In this document: piece by piece, positions 7,466 to 15,915 of the stretch
Numbering within the stretch: position 1 is the first letter of the stretch
Layout of the letters: each line of letters opens with the position of its first letter
From: CAZMGV01 sp964565925
GTDB lineage: Bacteria > JAGRBM01 > JAHCIT01
NCBI GenBank assembly: GCA_964565925.1
Contig: CAZMGV010000005.1
Span: 124,001-188,000, forward strand
Direction: 5' to 3'
DNA length: 64,000 nt
Translations under genes and position numbers: made by a program
The notes under the pieces: model-generated
Databases searched by the model: none
The model's input: the letters and a program-made list of their open reading frames with translations, nothing else
Told to the model about the DNA's origin: nothing

Positions 7466-8848
7466 TCAATGCGAATCCGATGGAATCCGGTACTGCTCGT
7501 AACCCGCCCGGCCCAGTGTGCCCATGGCGTACTGTTTCCCCTGCTCGACGGCAGGTTGATCCAGTGCGTCAAGGCCCATCCCCTCCCCGGCGAGCAGGGT
7601 AGCGACCTCAAAAACCATCACTAAATCGCCTATCACACGAGCGGAAACACTGTCCATGGAAATCTGAAGGACCGGCGTACCACTTTGCGCCAGACTGAGC
7701 GCGGTGGCCCGGCGTTCGGTATCGAGAAGGTGCCCGAGCGTGTGCCCGGCAAGATATTTAATCTCTTCGAACCCTTCGAAATAGTTGGGTATTCTGGGAT
7801 CGTTAACGTGCTGGCGCTCGTCCAGGATGACCGCCAGCCGCCGCGGGCGGGATTCCAGATAAAGTTGAAGCTGGCTGTGCTGGTCGGCGGCCCCGACGGA
7901 CAGCACCGGCGTGAACCCCTGATGGTAGGTCGACTGGTGTTCGCGGCGCTTTTTCCCGAGGCTTTCGGCCCAGAGCTGGGCGAACCACAGCCCGAATGAC
8001 CGTAACCGGTCGGTATAGGCCCACATTAAGGTCTCGGTCAGGCCCCGGCCCTGGAGCCTGAGGTGCATTAACGCGAACCGCAGCGCCGGATTATGGGCCG
8101 GGTCGTCGAGCAGGCAGAGGTCCCGCGACCGTCCCGCACCGGCCAGCAGTTCCTGAAGATCAACGCCCATGGCTGCGGCGGGCAGAAGTCCCACGGCCGA
8201 GAGCACGCTGAACCGTCCGCCCACGTTTGGCGGAACCTCGAAACTGCGGATCTTATGCTCGGCGGCGATCTTCCGGAGCGGGCCCTTTTCCGGGTCGGTG
8301 GTGATCGAGAAATAGTGGTTCCAGTGGTCCCCGGCCGCGAACTGCCAGCGGTCGCGGCAGATCAGAAACTGCGCGAGCGTTTCGGCGGTCGAGCCCGATT
8401 TGGAAATCACGTTTACGCAGGTTTTAAGCGGGTCTACCGAATGAAGCAGCGTGTTGAACGAGTCCGGGTCGAGCGAGTCCGCGAACAGCACCCGGAAGGT
8501 TCCGGCCGGGCGCGGACGCGTGCTTCCGGCCATGGTCTCCGGGGCGAGCGCCTCCTGAAGCATGCGGCCGCCCAGCGACGATCCGCCGATCCCCAGCACC
8601 AGCATCGTGTCCAGATGATGCTCGCGGGCGTGCTTCACGTATTCGGTGCAGGCGCCGGCGACTGAAGTCGCCTCCGGCAGATCGAGAAAGCCCAGATCCT
8701 TGCGGGTATCGCGGCGATGGTTGAGGCGCCCCATTAACTCCTGGGCGCGGAACCCCCAGCTCTTGTCGTCGCCGTGCGGGAGCCCCAGGCCCCCCTTGGC
8801 GACGTGGGGTTCGAAGCAGAATTTGTCGTTCCAGTAGAGTCGGGACAT
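7466..8848 (-). CDS. pgi: Glucose-6-phosphate isomerase
   Basis: This 460-residue cytoplasmic enzyme interconverts glucose-6-phosphate and fructose-6-phosphate in glycolysis and gluconeogenesis. Diagnostic stretches are LGIGGSSLGGRMLQEA (about residue 83), the phosphate-binding SKSGSTAET (about 150), and the region with WAESLGKK carrying the catalytic Glu. The length matches the shorter Pgi class of Bacillus and deltaproteobacteria (about 450) rather than the E. coli form (about 550). It is divergent from rpmB. A terminator-like hairpin follows. Confidence 0.93.
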   Translation of the reverse strand: MSRLYWNDKFCFEPHVAKGGLGLPHGDDKSWGFRAQELMGRLNHRRDTRKDLGFLDLPEATSVAGACTEYVKHAREHHLDTMLVLGIGGSSLGGRMLQEALAPETMAGSTRPRPAGTFRVLFADSLDPDSFNTLLHSVDPLKTCVNVISKSGSTAETLAQFLICRDRWQFAAGDHWNHYFSITTDPEKGPLRKIAAEHKIRSFEVPPNVGGRFSVLSAVGLLPAAAMGVDLQELLAGAGRSRDLCLLDDPAHNPALRFALMHLRLQGRGLTETLMWAYTDRLRSFGLWFAQLWAESLGKKRREHQSTYHQGFTPVLSVGAADQHSQLQLYLESRPRRLAVILDERQHVNDPRIPNYFEGFEEIKYLAGHTLGHLLDTERRATALSLAQSGTPVLQISMDSVSARVIGDLVMVFEVATLLAGEGMGLDALDQPAVEQGKQYAMGTLGRAGYEQYRIPSDSH

Positions 8849-9056
8849 GGTTTCCCATGTATATATGCGGTGCCCCGGGGCGGCAAATGACAGTTGTCAC
8901 GGCCCGGCACCCGCCGGCAGCTGAAAGGCCCCTCTTGCCCCTTGTCCCGTGATCGGTTACAGGGGGCGTCCTGTCTCACAGGGGCAGGGCTCGGCGCCGG
9001 CGGGAAGAAGACCCCCGGAAGCCGCTAAGTATAAGTATTTTCAGGGAGATCCGGCA

Positions 9057-9296
9057 GTGGCACGCGCTTGTGATATTTGCGGCAAAGGGCCGTCATTCGG
9101 CAACCAGGTTTCGCACTCGAACATCAAGACCCGCAAGAAGTGGTCTGCGAACCTTCAGACCGTCCGCGCCAAGACGCCGGAAGGTGTGAAGCGCGTGCGC
9201 GCCTGCACCAACTGCATCCGCAGCGGCCGGGTCGAGAAGGCTCCGCGCGGTTACCGCGAAGGTCTTGTCGTCAAGAACGACAAGAAAGCGGCCTGA
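9057..9296 (+). CDS. rpmB: 50S ribosomal protein L28, zinc-ribbon form
   Basis: The GTG at 9057 is preceded by AGGGAG and gives 79 residues beginning (M)ARACDICGKGP. Two CxxC pairs, C5/C8 and C50/C53, show the zinc-binding (C+) version of L28. The conserved SHSNIKTRKKW stretch is present. The frame is open back to 8949 but the family start is unambiguous. It stands alone, without rpmG, and is followed by a small hairpin at 9306-9319. Confidence 0.95.
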   Translation: MARACDICGKGPSFGNQVSHSNIKTRKKWSANLQTVRAKTPEGVKRVRACTNCIRSGRVEKAPRGYREGLVVKNDKKAA

Positions 9297-9305
9297 ACAG
9301 CCTGA

Positions 9306-9325
9306 CGGACGACTGTCCGGTTTCT
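9306..9325 (+). terminator. Weak terminator after rpmB
   Basis: Stem CGGAC-GACT-GTCCG at 9306-9319, followed by GTTTCTTG, 9 bp after the rpmB stop. The stem is only five base pairs. Confidence 0.35.
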
Positions 9326-9381
9326 TGATTCTCTAGCTGCCATTTGAATGGCTTGGTGAATGGCCGGGGCGGTCCACCCTC

Positions 9382-9975
9382 ATGACTGAACCGGTGAACT
9401 TCAGGGACAATCTGGCGCAGGCGTGGCACGCGTACCGGTCGCAACCGGTACCGCTCGCCCTGTTTGCGCTCCTGGCGCTGGTCTGCCTTCCCACGTTTAT
9501 CCTGACCGGCCCCGGCATGCTGCTGCTGGTCGGCTCCGCCAGAACCGTCCGCTCGGGCGGCAAGCCTGGTATCGACACGGTGAAATACGCCTTCAGCGGA
9601 ATGCCCGACGACTACCTGATCGGCATGGCCTATGCGGGCGCGGTGCTGACGTTTGTTCCGACCCTCGTCGGCTGGCTGGTGGCGATCGTGCTGCTGGGCC
9701 CCGTGTTCATCATCCGGTGCGAGACCCGCGACACCGGCATCGTGGAATCGTTCCGCACGGCCATCGCCAGATGCCTGGAACATCCGGGCGACACAGTACC
9801 CGCCGCGTTCGCCGTCATCAGCCTCAATCTGGTCGCGCTCTTCGGCGGCGCCGTCGGACTGCTCATCACGCTGCCCATGAGCGCGCTGGCGCTCGTCCAG
9901 CTCTGGGAACAGTGGAGCGGCCGCTCCGGCGGCTCCCGCGTCGAGCAGGTGTACGATTTCCGTTCCAGTGTCTGA
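9382..9975 (+). CDS. Hypothetical polytopic inner-membrane protein
   Basis: The 197-residue product has a short N-terminal amphipathic start (NFRDNLAQAWHAYRSQPVPL) and about four hydrophobic segments: roughly 24-50, 78-105, 138-155 and 157-170. The pattern of a cytosolic helix leading into Gly/Pro-rich membrane pairs resembles DUF975/glycerophosphodiester-phosphodiesterase membrane-domain proteins, but I cannot assign it. The ATG at 9382 was chosen because the hydropathy starts just after it. It lies 84 bp upstream of the adenylate cyclase on the same strand. Confidence 0.55.
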   Translation: MTEPVNFRDNLAQAWHAYRSQPVPLALFALLALVCLPTFILTGPGMLLLVGSARTVRSGGKPGIDTVKYAFSGMPDDYLIGMAYAGAVLTFVPTLVGWLVAIVLLGPVFIIRCETRDTGIVESFRTAIARCLEHPGDTVPAAFAVISLNLVALFGGAVGLLITLPMSALALVQLWEQWSGRSGGSRVEQVYDFRSSV

Positions 9976-10058
9976 CCGGTCCTGATATTCTTCCCCTGTA
10001 ACGAACAGTCCGTCCGGAGGACTGACACGGTGTCTCCGGACCTCAAGGGGGAAGCGCG

Positions 10059-11486
10059 ATGCGTGCGTTCGTGCTCTATTCCATTTCGTTCCTGGTGCTG
10101 GCCTTCTACAGCGGGCAGGTGTGCCCGTTCATGGCCCAGCTCGGCGTCTGGGGGATGCTCCGGCTGACGGCGGTGCTGGCCGCGGGTGTGCTCGGCACCC
10201 GGATCTTCCTGCTGAAGACGTTCGGCTTCCACGAGTTCCGGCCCGGGCAGGCGAGGGTCCAGTTCTATCTCGACTTCGCCCTGTTCATCGCCGCCGGCAC
10301 GGCGCTCACCGCCTACAACTACGTCGTCCACCATTTCCCCGTGCAGAGCGGACTCGCCTTCACCATCGGCGCCGTGACACTGGGGGCGGCGACGGCGCTC
10401 GATCTCTCGCTCGAACGGGAGTACCGCATCGTGAAGGAGATGATCCGCACGGGAAAGAAGTTCGACCTCGCCGAGGGCCGGGGCTCCATCGCCCGCAAGT
10501 TCACCTTCGGAGCGGCGGCGGGGATGTTCCTCATCACCTTCGTCATCGTGCTGATGATCGGCAAGAGCCTCTGGGACGCCACCAACCTGCAGGGGATGAT
10601 CGACAGCGTCGTCTTCTCGAACCTGACCCGGAACGTGGTCGTGCTGGCCGCCGTCATCCTCGTCTACCTGCTCAACATCATCGTCTCCTTCGGCCGCAAC
10701 CTGAAGGCGTATTTCGAATCCGAGACCTCGGTGCTGGACCGCGTGTCGGCGGGCGATCTGGACGCCTACGTGGCGGTGGCGAGCGACGACGAGTTCGGCC
10801 GTATCGCCGTCCGCACGAACCACATGATCGACGGCCTGAAAGACCGCGAGCGGATCCGGGGCGTGTTCGGCAAGGTCGTGAGCCCGGAGATCGCCAAAAC
10901 CCTGCTCGACCGGGACGGCCACGGCTCGAAGATGGGCGGCAGCCGCCGCAGCCTCGTGTTCCTCATGTCGGATATCCGGGGCTTCACCGAGTTTTCCGAG
11001 AAGGCCGCCCCGGAAGAGGTGGTCGAGACGCTGAACCTCTACTTCTCGAGCATGGTCGAGATTGTTCGCAGGAACGGCGGGCTGGTCGACAAGTTCATCG
11101 GCGACGGCATGCTGGCGGTGTTCGGATTTACCCCGGGCGGCGACGCCGCCGGACAGGCGGTGCGGGCGGCGTCGGAGATGGTCCGCGCGCTGCCGGACCT
11201 GAAACTGAAACACCCGGTCCAGATCGGGATCGGCATCCACTCGGGCGACGCCGTCGCCGGGACCATCGGGTCGCCGGAGCGGCTCGAATACACCTTCATC
11301 GGCGACACGGTGAACACGGCGGCGCGGCTCGAATCGCTCACCAAGAACCTGGGCGCGCCGATCGCCGTGTCGGAGCCGGTGCGCCGCGCCTGCGGCGACG
11401 GCTACCAGTGGTCCGACTTTGGCAGCCAGACGGTCAAAGGAAAACAGGAGCCCATACACGTGTACGGGCTCCTGCCTGCCGGTTAA
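10059..11486 (+). CDS. Membrane-bound class III adenylate cyclase with HAMP domain
   Basis: The 475-residue product starts with an ATG after AGGGGGAA. It has several N-terminal membrane segments (residues 1-120 and about 150-220), a HAMP-like linker (about 225-270, AGDLDAYVAVASDDEFGRI) and a C-terminal cyclase domain. Metal-binding Asp residues are D305 (SDIRGFT) and D349 (KFIGDG). Lys in KFIGD and Asp in FIGDTVNTAARLE are the adenine-specifying residues, and Asn/Arg of NTAAR stabilise the transition state. It should make cAMP from ATP in response to a membrane or redox signal. There is no large periplasmic loop, so the signal may be intramembrane. Its 3' end encodes a palindrome. Confidence 0.88.
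   Translation: MRAFVLYSISFLVLAFYSGQVCPFMAQLGVWGMLRLTAVLAAGVLGTRIFLLKTFGFHEFRPGQARVQFYLDFALFIAAGTALTAYNYVVHHFPVQSGLAFTIGAVTLGAATALDLSLEREYRIVKEMIRTGKKFDLAEGRGSIARKFTFGAAAGMFLITFVIVLMIGKSLWDATNLQGMIDSVVFSNLTRNVVVLAAVILVYLLNIIVSFGRNLKAYFESETSVLDRVSAGDLDAYVAVASDDEFGRIAVRTNHMIDGLKDRERIRGVFGKVVSPEIAKTLLDRDGHGSKMGGSRRSLVFLMSDIRGFTEFSEKAAPEEVVETLNLYFSSMVEIVRRNGGLVDKFIGDGMLAVFGFTPGGDAAGQAVRAASEMVRALPDLKLKHPVQIGIGIHSGDAVAGTIGSPERLEYTFIGDTVNTAARLESLTKNLGAPIAVSEPVRRACGDGYQWSDFGSQTVKGKQEPIHVYGLLPAG
11445..11474. terminator. 30-nt near-perfect palindrome inside the 3' end of the cyclase gene
   Basis: CAGGAGCCC (11445-11453) pairs with GGGCTCCTG (11466-11474), and the loop itself contains TACACGTGTA. It overlaps the last codons and lies between the convergent cyclase and ridA genes. 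It could act as a bidirectional transcription stop. No T-run follows on either strand. Confidence 0.4.
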
Positions 11487-11519
11487 GAAACCGGTACCTG
11501 ATATTTCGCGAGCGTCTGT

Positions 11520-11939
11520 TTAGCGCACGTCGTGCGGCTTGGGCGTATTGGAGCCCGCCGGGACCACGGCGATCATGTCGATCTCGACCAGCACGCCCTT
11601 CACAAGCCCCTTGATCTCGACCGTCGAGCGGGCGGGCGGGCTGCCGGTGAAGAACTTGGCATACTCCTGGTTCACGCTCTGGAAGTCGGCCAGGTTCACG
11701 AGATAGAGCGTCGTCTTGACCACATCGGCGAACGTGCAGCCGCCGGCGCCCAGCACGCCTTCCAGGTTCTTCATGCACTGAACGGCCTGTTCGGCGGCGG
11801 TCTTGCCGACCACGTCGCCCGATTCCGGGTGCAGCGGAATCGCGCCGCTCGTGAACAGGAAACCGTTGGCGACGACACCCTGCGAGTAGGGGCCGACGGC
11901 GGCGGGTGCTTTCTTGGTGGAGAGAATCTGCTTCGGCAT
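11520..11939 (-). CDS. RidA-family reactive-intermediate deaminase
   Basis: A 139-residue RidA/YjgF/UK114 protein. The family hydrolyses enamine/imine intermediates released by PLP enzymes in the cytoplasm. Visible signatures are APAAVGPYSQGVVANGFLFTSG at the N-terminus, and PPARSTVEIKGLVKGVLVEIDMIAV at the C-terminus, with the substrate-binding Arg and Glu. GGAGG stands 11 nt before the ATG. A short Pro/Thr tail (NTPKPHDVR) is extra. It is monocistronic and convergent with the cyclase gene. Confidence 0.92.
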   Translation of the reverse strand: MPKQILSTKKAPAAVGPYSQGVVANGFLFTSGAIPLHPESGDVVGKTAAEQAVQCMKNLEGVLGAGGCTFADVVKTTLYLVNLADFQSVNQEYAKFFTGSPPARSTVEIKGLVKGVLVEIDMIAVVPAGSNTPKPHDVR

Positions 11940-12057
11940 TTTAGTTAAAACCTCCAGAGGTTTCGGGATCAGATTTCGGGAGCCCGGTTGCTAACCGAGA
12001 CGAGGGGAGAAGGGCAAGAGCGGGGGCGGCCGTGACACCCATGCCGGAAGGCCGGAA

Positions 12058-12165
12058 TGTCACCCCGACCGGAGCGTTTCCACGCGTAGCGGAGGGGTCT
12101 CCTGAAGCGAGCCGGAACGGGAGACCCCTCGGCTCCGGCCCTTCGGGCCTGCGCTCGGGGTGACA
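12058..12165. repeat. Palindromic intergenic repeat A
   Basis: Terminal inverted arms TGTCACCCCGA (12058-12068) and TCGGGGTGACA (12155-12165) enclose a second stem, GAGGGGTCTCC / GGAGACCCCTC. The 108-bp unit contains CTGAAGCGAG, which also occurs in repeat C. It looks like a REP/MITE-type element with extensive secondary structure. It lies between ridA and the TPMT-like gene. Confidence 0.7.
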
Positions 12166-12233
12166 CTGGTTCATTCGCTATCCAGCGGTATTGAGAAATT
12201 CCCGGTTCCCTTTGCGGGGCGTTTGCGGCCAGT

Positions 12234-12893
12234 ATGGCGGCCATGGAACCCCAATTCTGGATCAAGGCATGGAAAGAAGGCCGTACCGGCTTCCACCGGC
12301 AGGCCTTTCACGACGGTCTGACCCGCTACTTCCCCCGGCTGAACCCGCAGCCGGGACAGAAGGTGCTCGTTCCGCTCTGCGGCAAGTCGAAGGACCTCCT
12401 GTGGCTCTCGGGGCTGGACCTGAAGGTCCACGGCGTGGAGCTGCACGAGGGCGCGGTGGAGGCGTTTTTCGCGGAGAACGGACTCTCTCCCGTCGGGAAA
12501 ACCGCGGATGGCGTGTTCACGCGCTACACCTGCGGAAACATCACCGTCAGTTGCGGCGACTTCTTCGGACTCGGTGCGGACGGAACGTACGATTTCGTTT
12601 ACGACCGGGCAGCGCTCGTGGCGCTGCCGGCCCCGATGCGGAAACGGTACGCCGGGACGATCTCGGACGCCCTGAAGAAGGGCGGCAAGTGCCTCCTCAT
12701 CGTCTATCAGTACGACCAGGCGAAGATGGAAGGCCCGCCCTTCAGCGTGAGCGACAGCGAAATCCGCGAACTGTATGGCGACCGGTTCACCATCGAGCTG
12801 CTGGAGAGCGAACCGCCGGTGGACGACGGGCCGAGATTCGCCGCCGTACCGGGCATGAAGCAGACGGTCTACGTGCTGGAGAAGGTGCGATGA
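12234..12893 (+). CDS. Thiopurine S-methyltransferase-family SAM methyltransferase
   Basis: A 219-residue SAM-dependent methyltransferase of the TPMT family (bacterial tpm, linked to tellurite/selenium or thiol methylation). The hallmarks are EPQFWIKAWKEGRTGFH near the start, the SAM site VLVPLCGKSKDLLWL followed by GVELHEGAVEAFF, and YDFVYDRAALVALP. The start could instead be the ATG at 12243 (EPQFW is the usual first stretch), and no ribosome binding site decides. Substrate not predictable. Confidence 0.88.
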   Translation: MAAMEPQFWIKAWKEGRTGFHRQAFHDGLTRYFPRLNPQPGQKVLVPLCGKSKDLLWLSGLDLKVHGVELHEGAVEAFFAENGLSPVGKTADGVFTRYTCGNITVSCGDFFGLGADGTYDFVYDRAALVALPAPMRKRYAGTISDALKKGGKCLLIVYQYDQAKMEGPPFSVSDSEIRELYGDRFTIELLESEPPVDDGPRFAAVPGMKQTVYVLEKVR

Positions 12894-13028
12894 GGGGGAA
12901 GTCTTTTGAAAGATCTGCCAGTCGCCATAAAAGCCCCGACCGGGAATCACTCCGGTCTGTAACCCTTCGTCACGTGGTATAAATAAACGTCAGCATTTGA
13001 ACAGCGACGGGTGTCGAAAGGGGTACGT

Positions 13029-13499
13029 GTGAAACTCATAGCCGTAATTATGTTCGTGGTTTTGGCGTCTACAGCACAAGCTGAAACGGCAAAGTCCTAT
13101 TCGTCCGCAAAAATTTTCTTTGTACCGTGGGATCTGCTCACCAGAGCGAATCTGAACCCTGAGCACGTGCGTGAAATGGCATGGGTGGTTACGGAAATTG
13201 ACAATGACCAATATGTAAATACATTTGTATCGTGGCTAAAATTGAACCGTCTTTCCGAGAAGCCTCGTAGGAACATTCAGGACTTTCGGCTGGTTATTGA
13301 TCTGACCAAGGACGACAACTCCGTTGAGACCTATTTGTCCGATGGACAACTTTTTTGTTCGAGTGATCTTAAGAAGTGCCGCACGACGGATGAAATATTC
13401 CGTAAGGCATTTTCCCCATTTGAGGAAACTACCAAAAAAAGACCGAAGCCAGATTCTAAATCGGCCAAACCCGTTTCGCCGGATAGAGAAAAACGATAA
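13029..13499 (+). CDS. Small exported protein of unknown function
   Basis: The GTG at 13029 follows AAAGGGG at about 5 nt and opens directly into a signal peptide (M)KLIAVIMFVVLASTAQA, cleaved before ETAKS. An alternative GTG at 13011 would add six residues. The mature part is about 138 residues with one Cys pair (FCSSDLKKC) and a Lys/Pro-rich tail. Base composition is visibly more AT-rich than the flanking genes, which hints at transfer or relaxed selection. No family recognised. Confidence 0.6.
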   Translation: MKLIAVIMFVVLASTAQAETAKSYSSAKIFFVPWDLLTRANLNPEHVREMAWVVTEIDNDQYVNTFVSWLKLNRLSEKPRRNIQDFRLVIDLTKDDNSVETYLSDGQLFCSSDLKKCRTTDEIFRKAFSPFEETTKKRPKPDSKSAKPVSPDREKR

Positions 13500-13792
13500 T
13501 AGTGAGTGATTGGCTACTCGTTCCTCCTCCCAGTACCGCTCCCCTCAATGCGATCACTTGATTTATCTAGCAATCCCGCCCTTTGGATAAACCGGGCGAA
13601 TGGGCCTAAATACGCCAAGCCCAGTAGATACCGCCGCGGCCGTTTTCTCCTGCCCCGTTCCTCCGCCAAAAGCGTCAGAACGCGCGATTTTATTCAGGCA
13701 ATCCGGTTGCAGTATAAGGCTGGTGAGGCGATCTGCCTGGAGGCGATCCGGCCGCCTGCCGAACCGTCGAACCACCACCGTGGAGGGCTACG

Positions 13793-14365
13793 ATGAAGAA
13801 CGACCCCGCCGCCGATGTAAGAGCGATGTCCCACCGCGATCTGTTCGATCTCTTCCAGACGCTGGAGGCCCCCGCGCTGGCGGAGATGAACGGCGAATAC
13901 ACCGCCACCCTTCTGCGCCAGCCGTCGCGGGTCGCGGACGTTCTGGGGCGTCTGGTGCTCGCCAATCCGTTTGCCGGGGGCAGGTGGCTGACCAAGTCTT
14001 TCCGCCCGGTCAGCGGCGAAAGAGGAAGAGGGTATAACACCTTCGACTACCTCGGCCGGACGGTCCAGAGATATCCGATGCTCACGCTCGTCGCCGCCTC
14101 CCGGTACGACCGGAAACCGGCGTTTCAACTGGTCTACCATGCCTACCGTTCGCTGTGCGGCGACATCCACATGGTGGATGAGGTGAGACGGCTGACGAAG
14201 GACTCCTATCTGGGAATCGGCACCTGGGGTTTCACGCACGCCCAGCGGCAGATCCCGCTTCCGTTCCTGCTCGAAGGGCCGGTGGCCGCCTATCGCGGGG
14301 ATATCGGAAAAGAGCGGAAAGCCTTCGATCTCGCGTCCGAGGTGCCGGGCCTCGGATCGAAATAG
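13793..14365 (+). CDS. Hypothetical soluble protein (lipocalin-like pattern)
   Basis: A 190-residue product whose ATG has GGAGG six bases upstream. It has no signal or membrane segment. The order MNGEYTATLL, then aromatic-rich strands (GRWLTKSFRPV, NTFDYLGR), then LVYHAYRSLCGDIHMVDEVRRL and GIGTWGF recalls DUF4334/GXWXG-like beta-barrels, but I am not sure. It lies 48 bp before the SDR gene on the same strand. Confidence 0.55.
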   Translation: MKNDPAADVRAMSHRDLFDLFQTLEAPALAEMNGEYTATLLRQPSRVADVLGRLVLANPFAGGRWLTKSFRPVSGERGRGYNTFDYLGRTVQRYPMLTLVAASRYDRKPAFQLVYHAYRSLCGDIHMVDEVRRLTKDSYLGIGTWGFTHAQRQIPLPFLLEGPVAAYRGDIGKERKAFDLASEVPGLGSK

Positions 14366-14374
14366 GCCAGGTTA

Positions 14375-14413
14375 CAGAACAGAACAGGACAGGACAGAAT
14401 AGGGCAGGACAGA
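14375..14413 (+). repeat. Pentanucleotide CAGRA tract abutting a start codon
   Basis: About seven imperfect copies of CAGAA/CAGGA run from 14375 into the ATG at 14414, which is itself formed by ...CAGA-ATG. The only ribosome-binding-like sequences (AGGA, GGGCAGGA) lie within the tract. Confidence 0.65.
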
Positions 14414-15205
14414 ATGGGACCTCAAAAACGAACGGCACTGATCACAGGCGCGTCCGCGGGAATCGGCGAGGCTTTCGCCCGGCTGCTGGCGGCGGAGGGT
14501 TACTCGCTCGTTCTGGTGGCCCGGCGCGAAAGCCGGTTGAAGGATCTGGCCCGGGAACTCGCTGCAAAGCACGGGGTCCGGTGCGAGGTGCTCGCCGCCG
14601 ACCTGACCGACCCGGCCGCTCCGAAGGCAATCTTTGAACAGACCGGGAAACTGGGCGTGCAGATCGACTTTCTCGTCAACAATGCCGGGCTGTCGGGCAA
14701 CACCCGGTTTTCCGAAACGCCCTGGGAAAAGGTCGGCGGCGAACTGCAGCTGATGGTGACCGCCCTGACCGAACTGACCCACCGGTATGTTCCCGGCATG
14801 AAGGAGCGGGGCTGGGGGCGGGTGATCAACGTTTCGTCGGTGGCGGCTTTTCTCCCGGCCGGAGAGAGCCTTCTCTACACAGGCATAAAGTCCTATGTGC
14901 TGAACATGTCGGAATCGCTCGATATGGAGCTGAAACCATTCGGGATTCATGTGACCGCCCTCTGCCCGGGTTTCACGCGCAGCGAATTCCATGACGTCAT
15001 GGGAACCCGCGAGGACGCCGACCGGCTGCCGGCCTTCATGTGGCAGGAGCCCGGCCCGGTCGTCCGCGAAGCCTACGAAGCGGTGATGAAGGGCAAGCCG
15101 TTCAGCGTGCCCGGACTGTTCAACAAGGTGGTTGCGGGAACCTCCCACATGCTTCCTGAAACGGTCCGTTACTATCTGGGCCGGTCCCTGAATCCGTTCA
15201 AGTGA
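14414..15205 (+). CDS. Short-chain dehydrogenase/reductase
   Basis: A 263-residue classical SDR, NAD(P)-dependent and cytoplasmic. The Rossmann motif TGASAGIG is at residues 11-18 with an Arg-rich second strand (ARRESRL) favouring NADP. NNAG is about residue 90. The catalytic Ser lies in NVSSVAAF and the YxxxK pair in YTGIK. The family resembles the DltE/YqjQ-type SDRs fused to a C-terminal helical cap (LFNKVVAGTSHMLPETVRYYLGRSLNPFK). The start follows the CAGRA tract. The next 1 kb has no gene. Confidence 0.85.
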   Translation: MGPQKRTALITGASAGIGEAFARLLAAEGYSLVLVARRESRLKDLARELAAKHGVRCEVLAADLTDPAAPKAIFEQTGKLGVQIDFLVNNAGLSGNTRFSETPWEKVGGELQLMVTALTELTHRYVPGMKERGWGRVINVSSVAAFLPAGESLLYTGIKSYVLNMSESLDMELKPFGIHVTALCPGFTRSEFHDVMGTREDADRLPAFMWQEPGPVVREAYEAVMKGKPFSVPGLFNKVVAGTSHMLPETVRYYLGRSLNPFK

Positions 15206-15538
15206 GCCCGGCCTTTCGGCCATTCGAGCCGGACTGGTAACATCTCCGTCAACGACTGCATCCGCATAAAACCGCCGTTTTGGCCCTAAATGGACCAAGT
15301 TGACCCAAGCTGGGCCTGGGACTGCGGGTTTCGCAGTTGACTCGAAAATCAGCCCTTTCAGGCGCACCCGGAAATGGACCAAGCAAAATATTTATCCTGA
15401 ACCCTTCCGCGAAGTTGCGCGCCGTTTTCGCGTTAATACTGGATCGCGTTTTTCCCGCCGCTATTAATAGTGGGTGAAGATAAGTCTCCATCCGGCGGAC
15501 GAACCCGATGGTCCTGATAAGGGGCCCGGAGGTAAACG

Positions 15539-15562
15539 ACGGAACCCGAAAGGGTTCCGTTT
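15539..15562 (+). terminator. GNRA-loop hairpin, possible terminator
   Basis: A perfect 9-bp stem (15539-15547 / 15552-15560) with a GAAA tetraloop is followed by TTC only. It is 330 bp after the SDR gene, so if it terminates anything it would be a transcript starting within the gap. Confidence 0.35.
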
Positions 15563-15697
15563 CAGAAGCCGGAAGTGAGCTCAGGTCCGGGCGACCGTGA
15601 TGAGCGGGCCCTGGATCCAGTGAAGTCCTTCCCGGTCGCGCCGCTGTCGCGTGGGTCCACCGCGTGAGCAGGGGCGGAGTTCCCCGGAGAGGGCAGT

Positions 15698-15800
15698 AAC
15701 TAACCCCCGCCGCTTCGCGGCACCCCCTTCCAAGGGAAGGGGGCGAATTCGGTGGGTCCCCTTCCTCTGGAAGGGGATGTCCGAAGGACAGGGGTTAGTT
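15698..15800. repeat. Palindromic intergenic repeat B
   Basis: Perfect outer arms AACTAACCCC (15698-15707) and GGGGTTAGTT (15791-15800) bound a 103-bp unit. It is made almost entirely of small hairpins: CCGC-TTC-GCGG, CCCCCTTCC-AAG-GGAAGGGGG (15723-15743), TCCCCTTCC-TCT-GGAAGGGGA (15757-15777) and TGTCC-GAA-GGACA. Confidence 0.75.
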
Positions 15801-15915
15801 GCGCAAAGGCGGCTCGTGCCCTGAAACCACGCATGCCGCGATAGGTCCTTGAAAACTGAATAGCCCTAAACCCGCTGCCGGCAACAGGGGTTTACGGTAA
15901 CGCCCTGCGCGGGGC

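Noticed and set aside
8949..9056. Extended N-terminus for L28
   Set aside because: The frame is open to 8949 but L28 begins ARACDICGK just after the GTG at 9057, which has a good ribosome binding site.
13500..13792. Short open frames on both strands between two hypothetical genes
   Set aside because: Both run across stop-poor GC-rich sequence without start signals or sequence patterns. I see nothing definite in this interval.
15249..15491. 80-residue minus-strand frame in the gene desert
   Set aside because: No ribosome binding site, no recognisable sequence pattern and no neighbour.
15570..15600. TCAGGTCCGG reminiscent of SRP RNA
   Set aside because: The following GAAGGAAGCAGCC of 4.5S RNA is absent and no matching stem was found.
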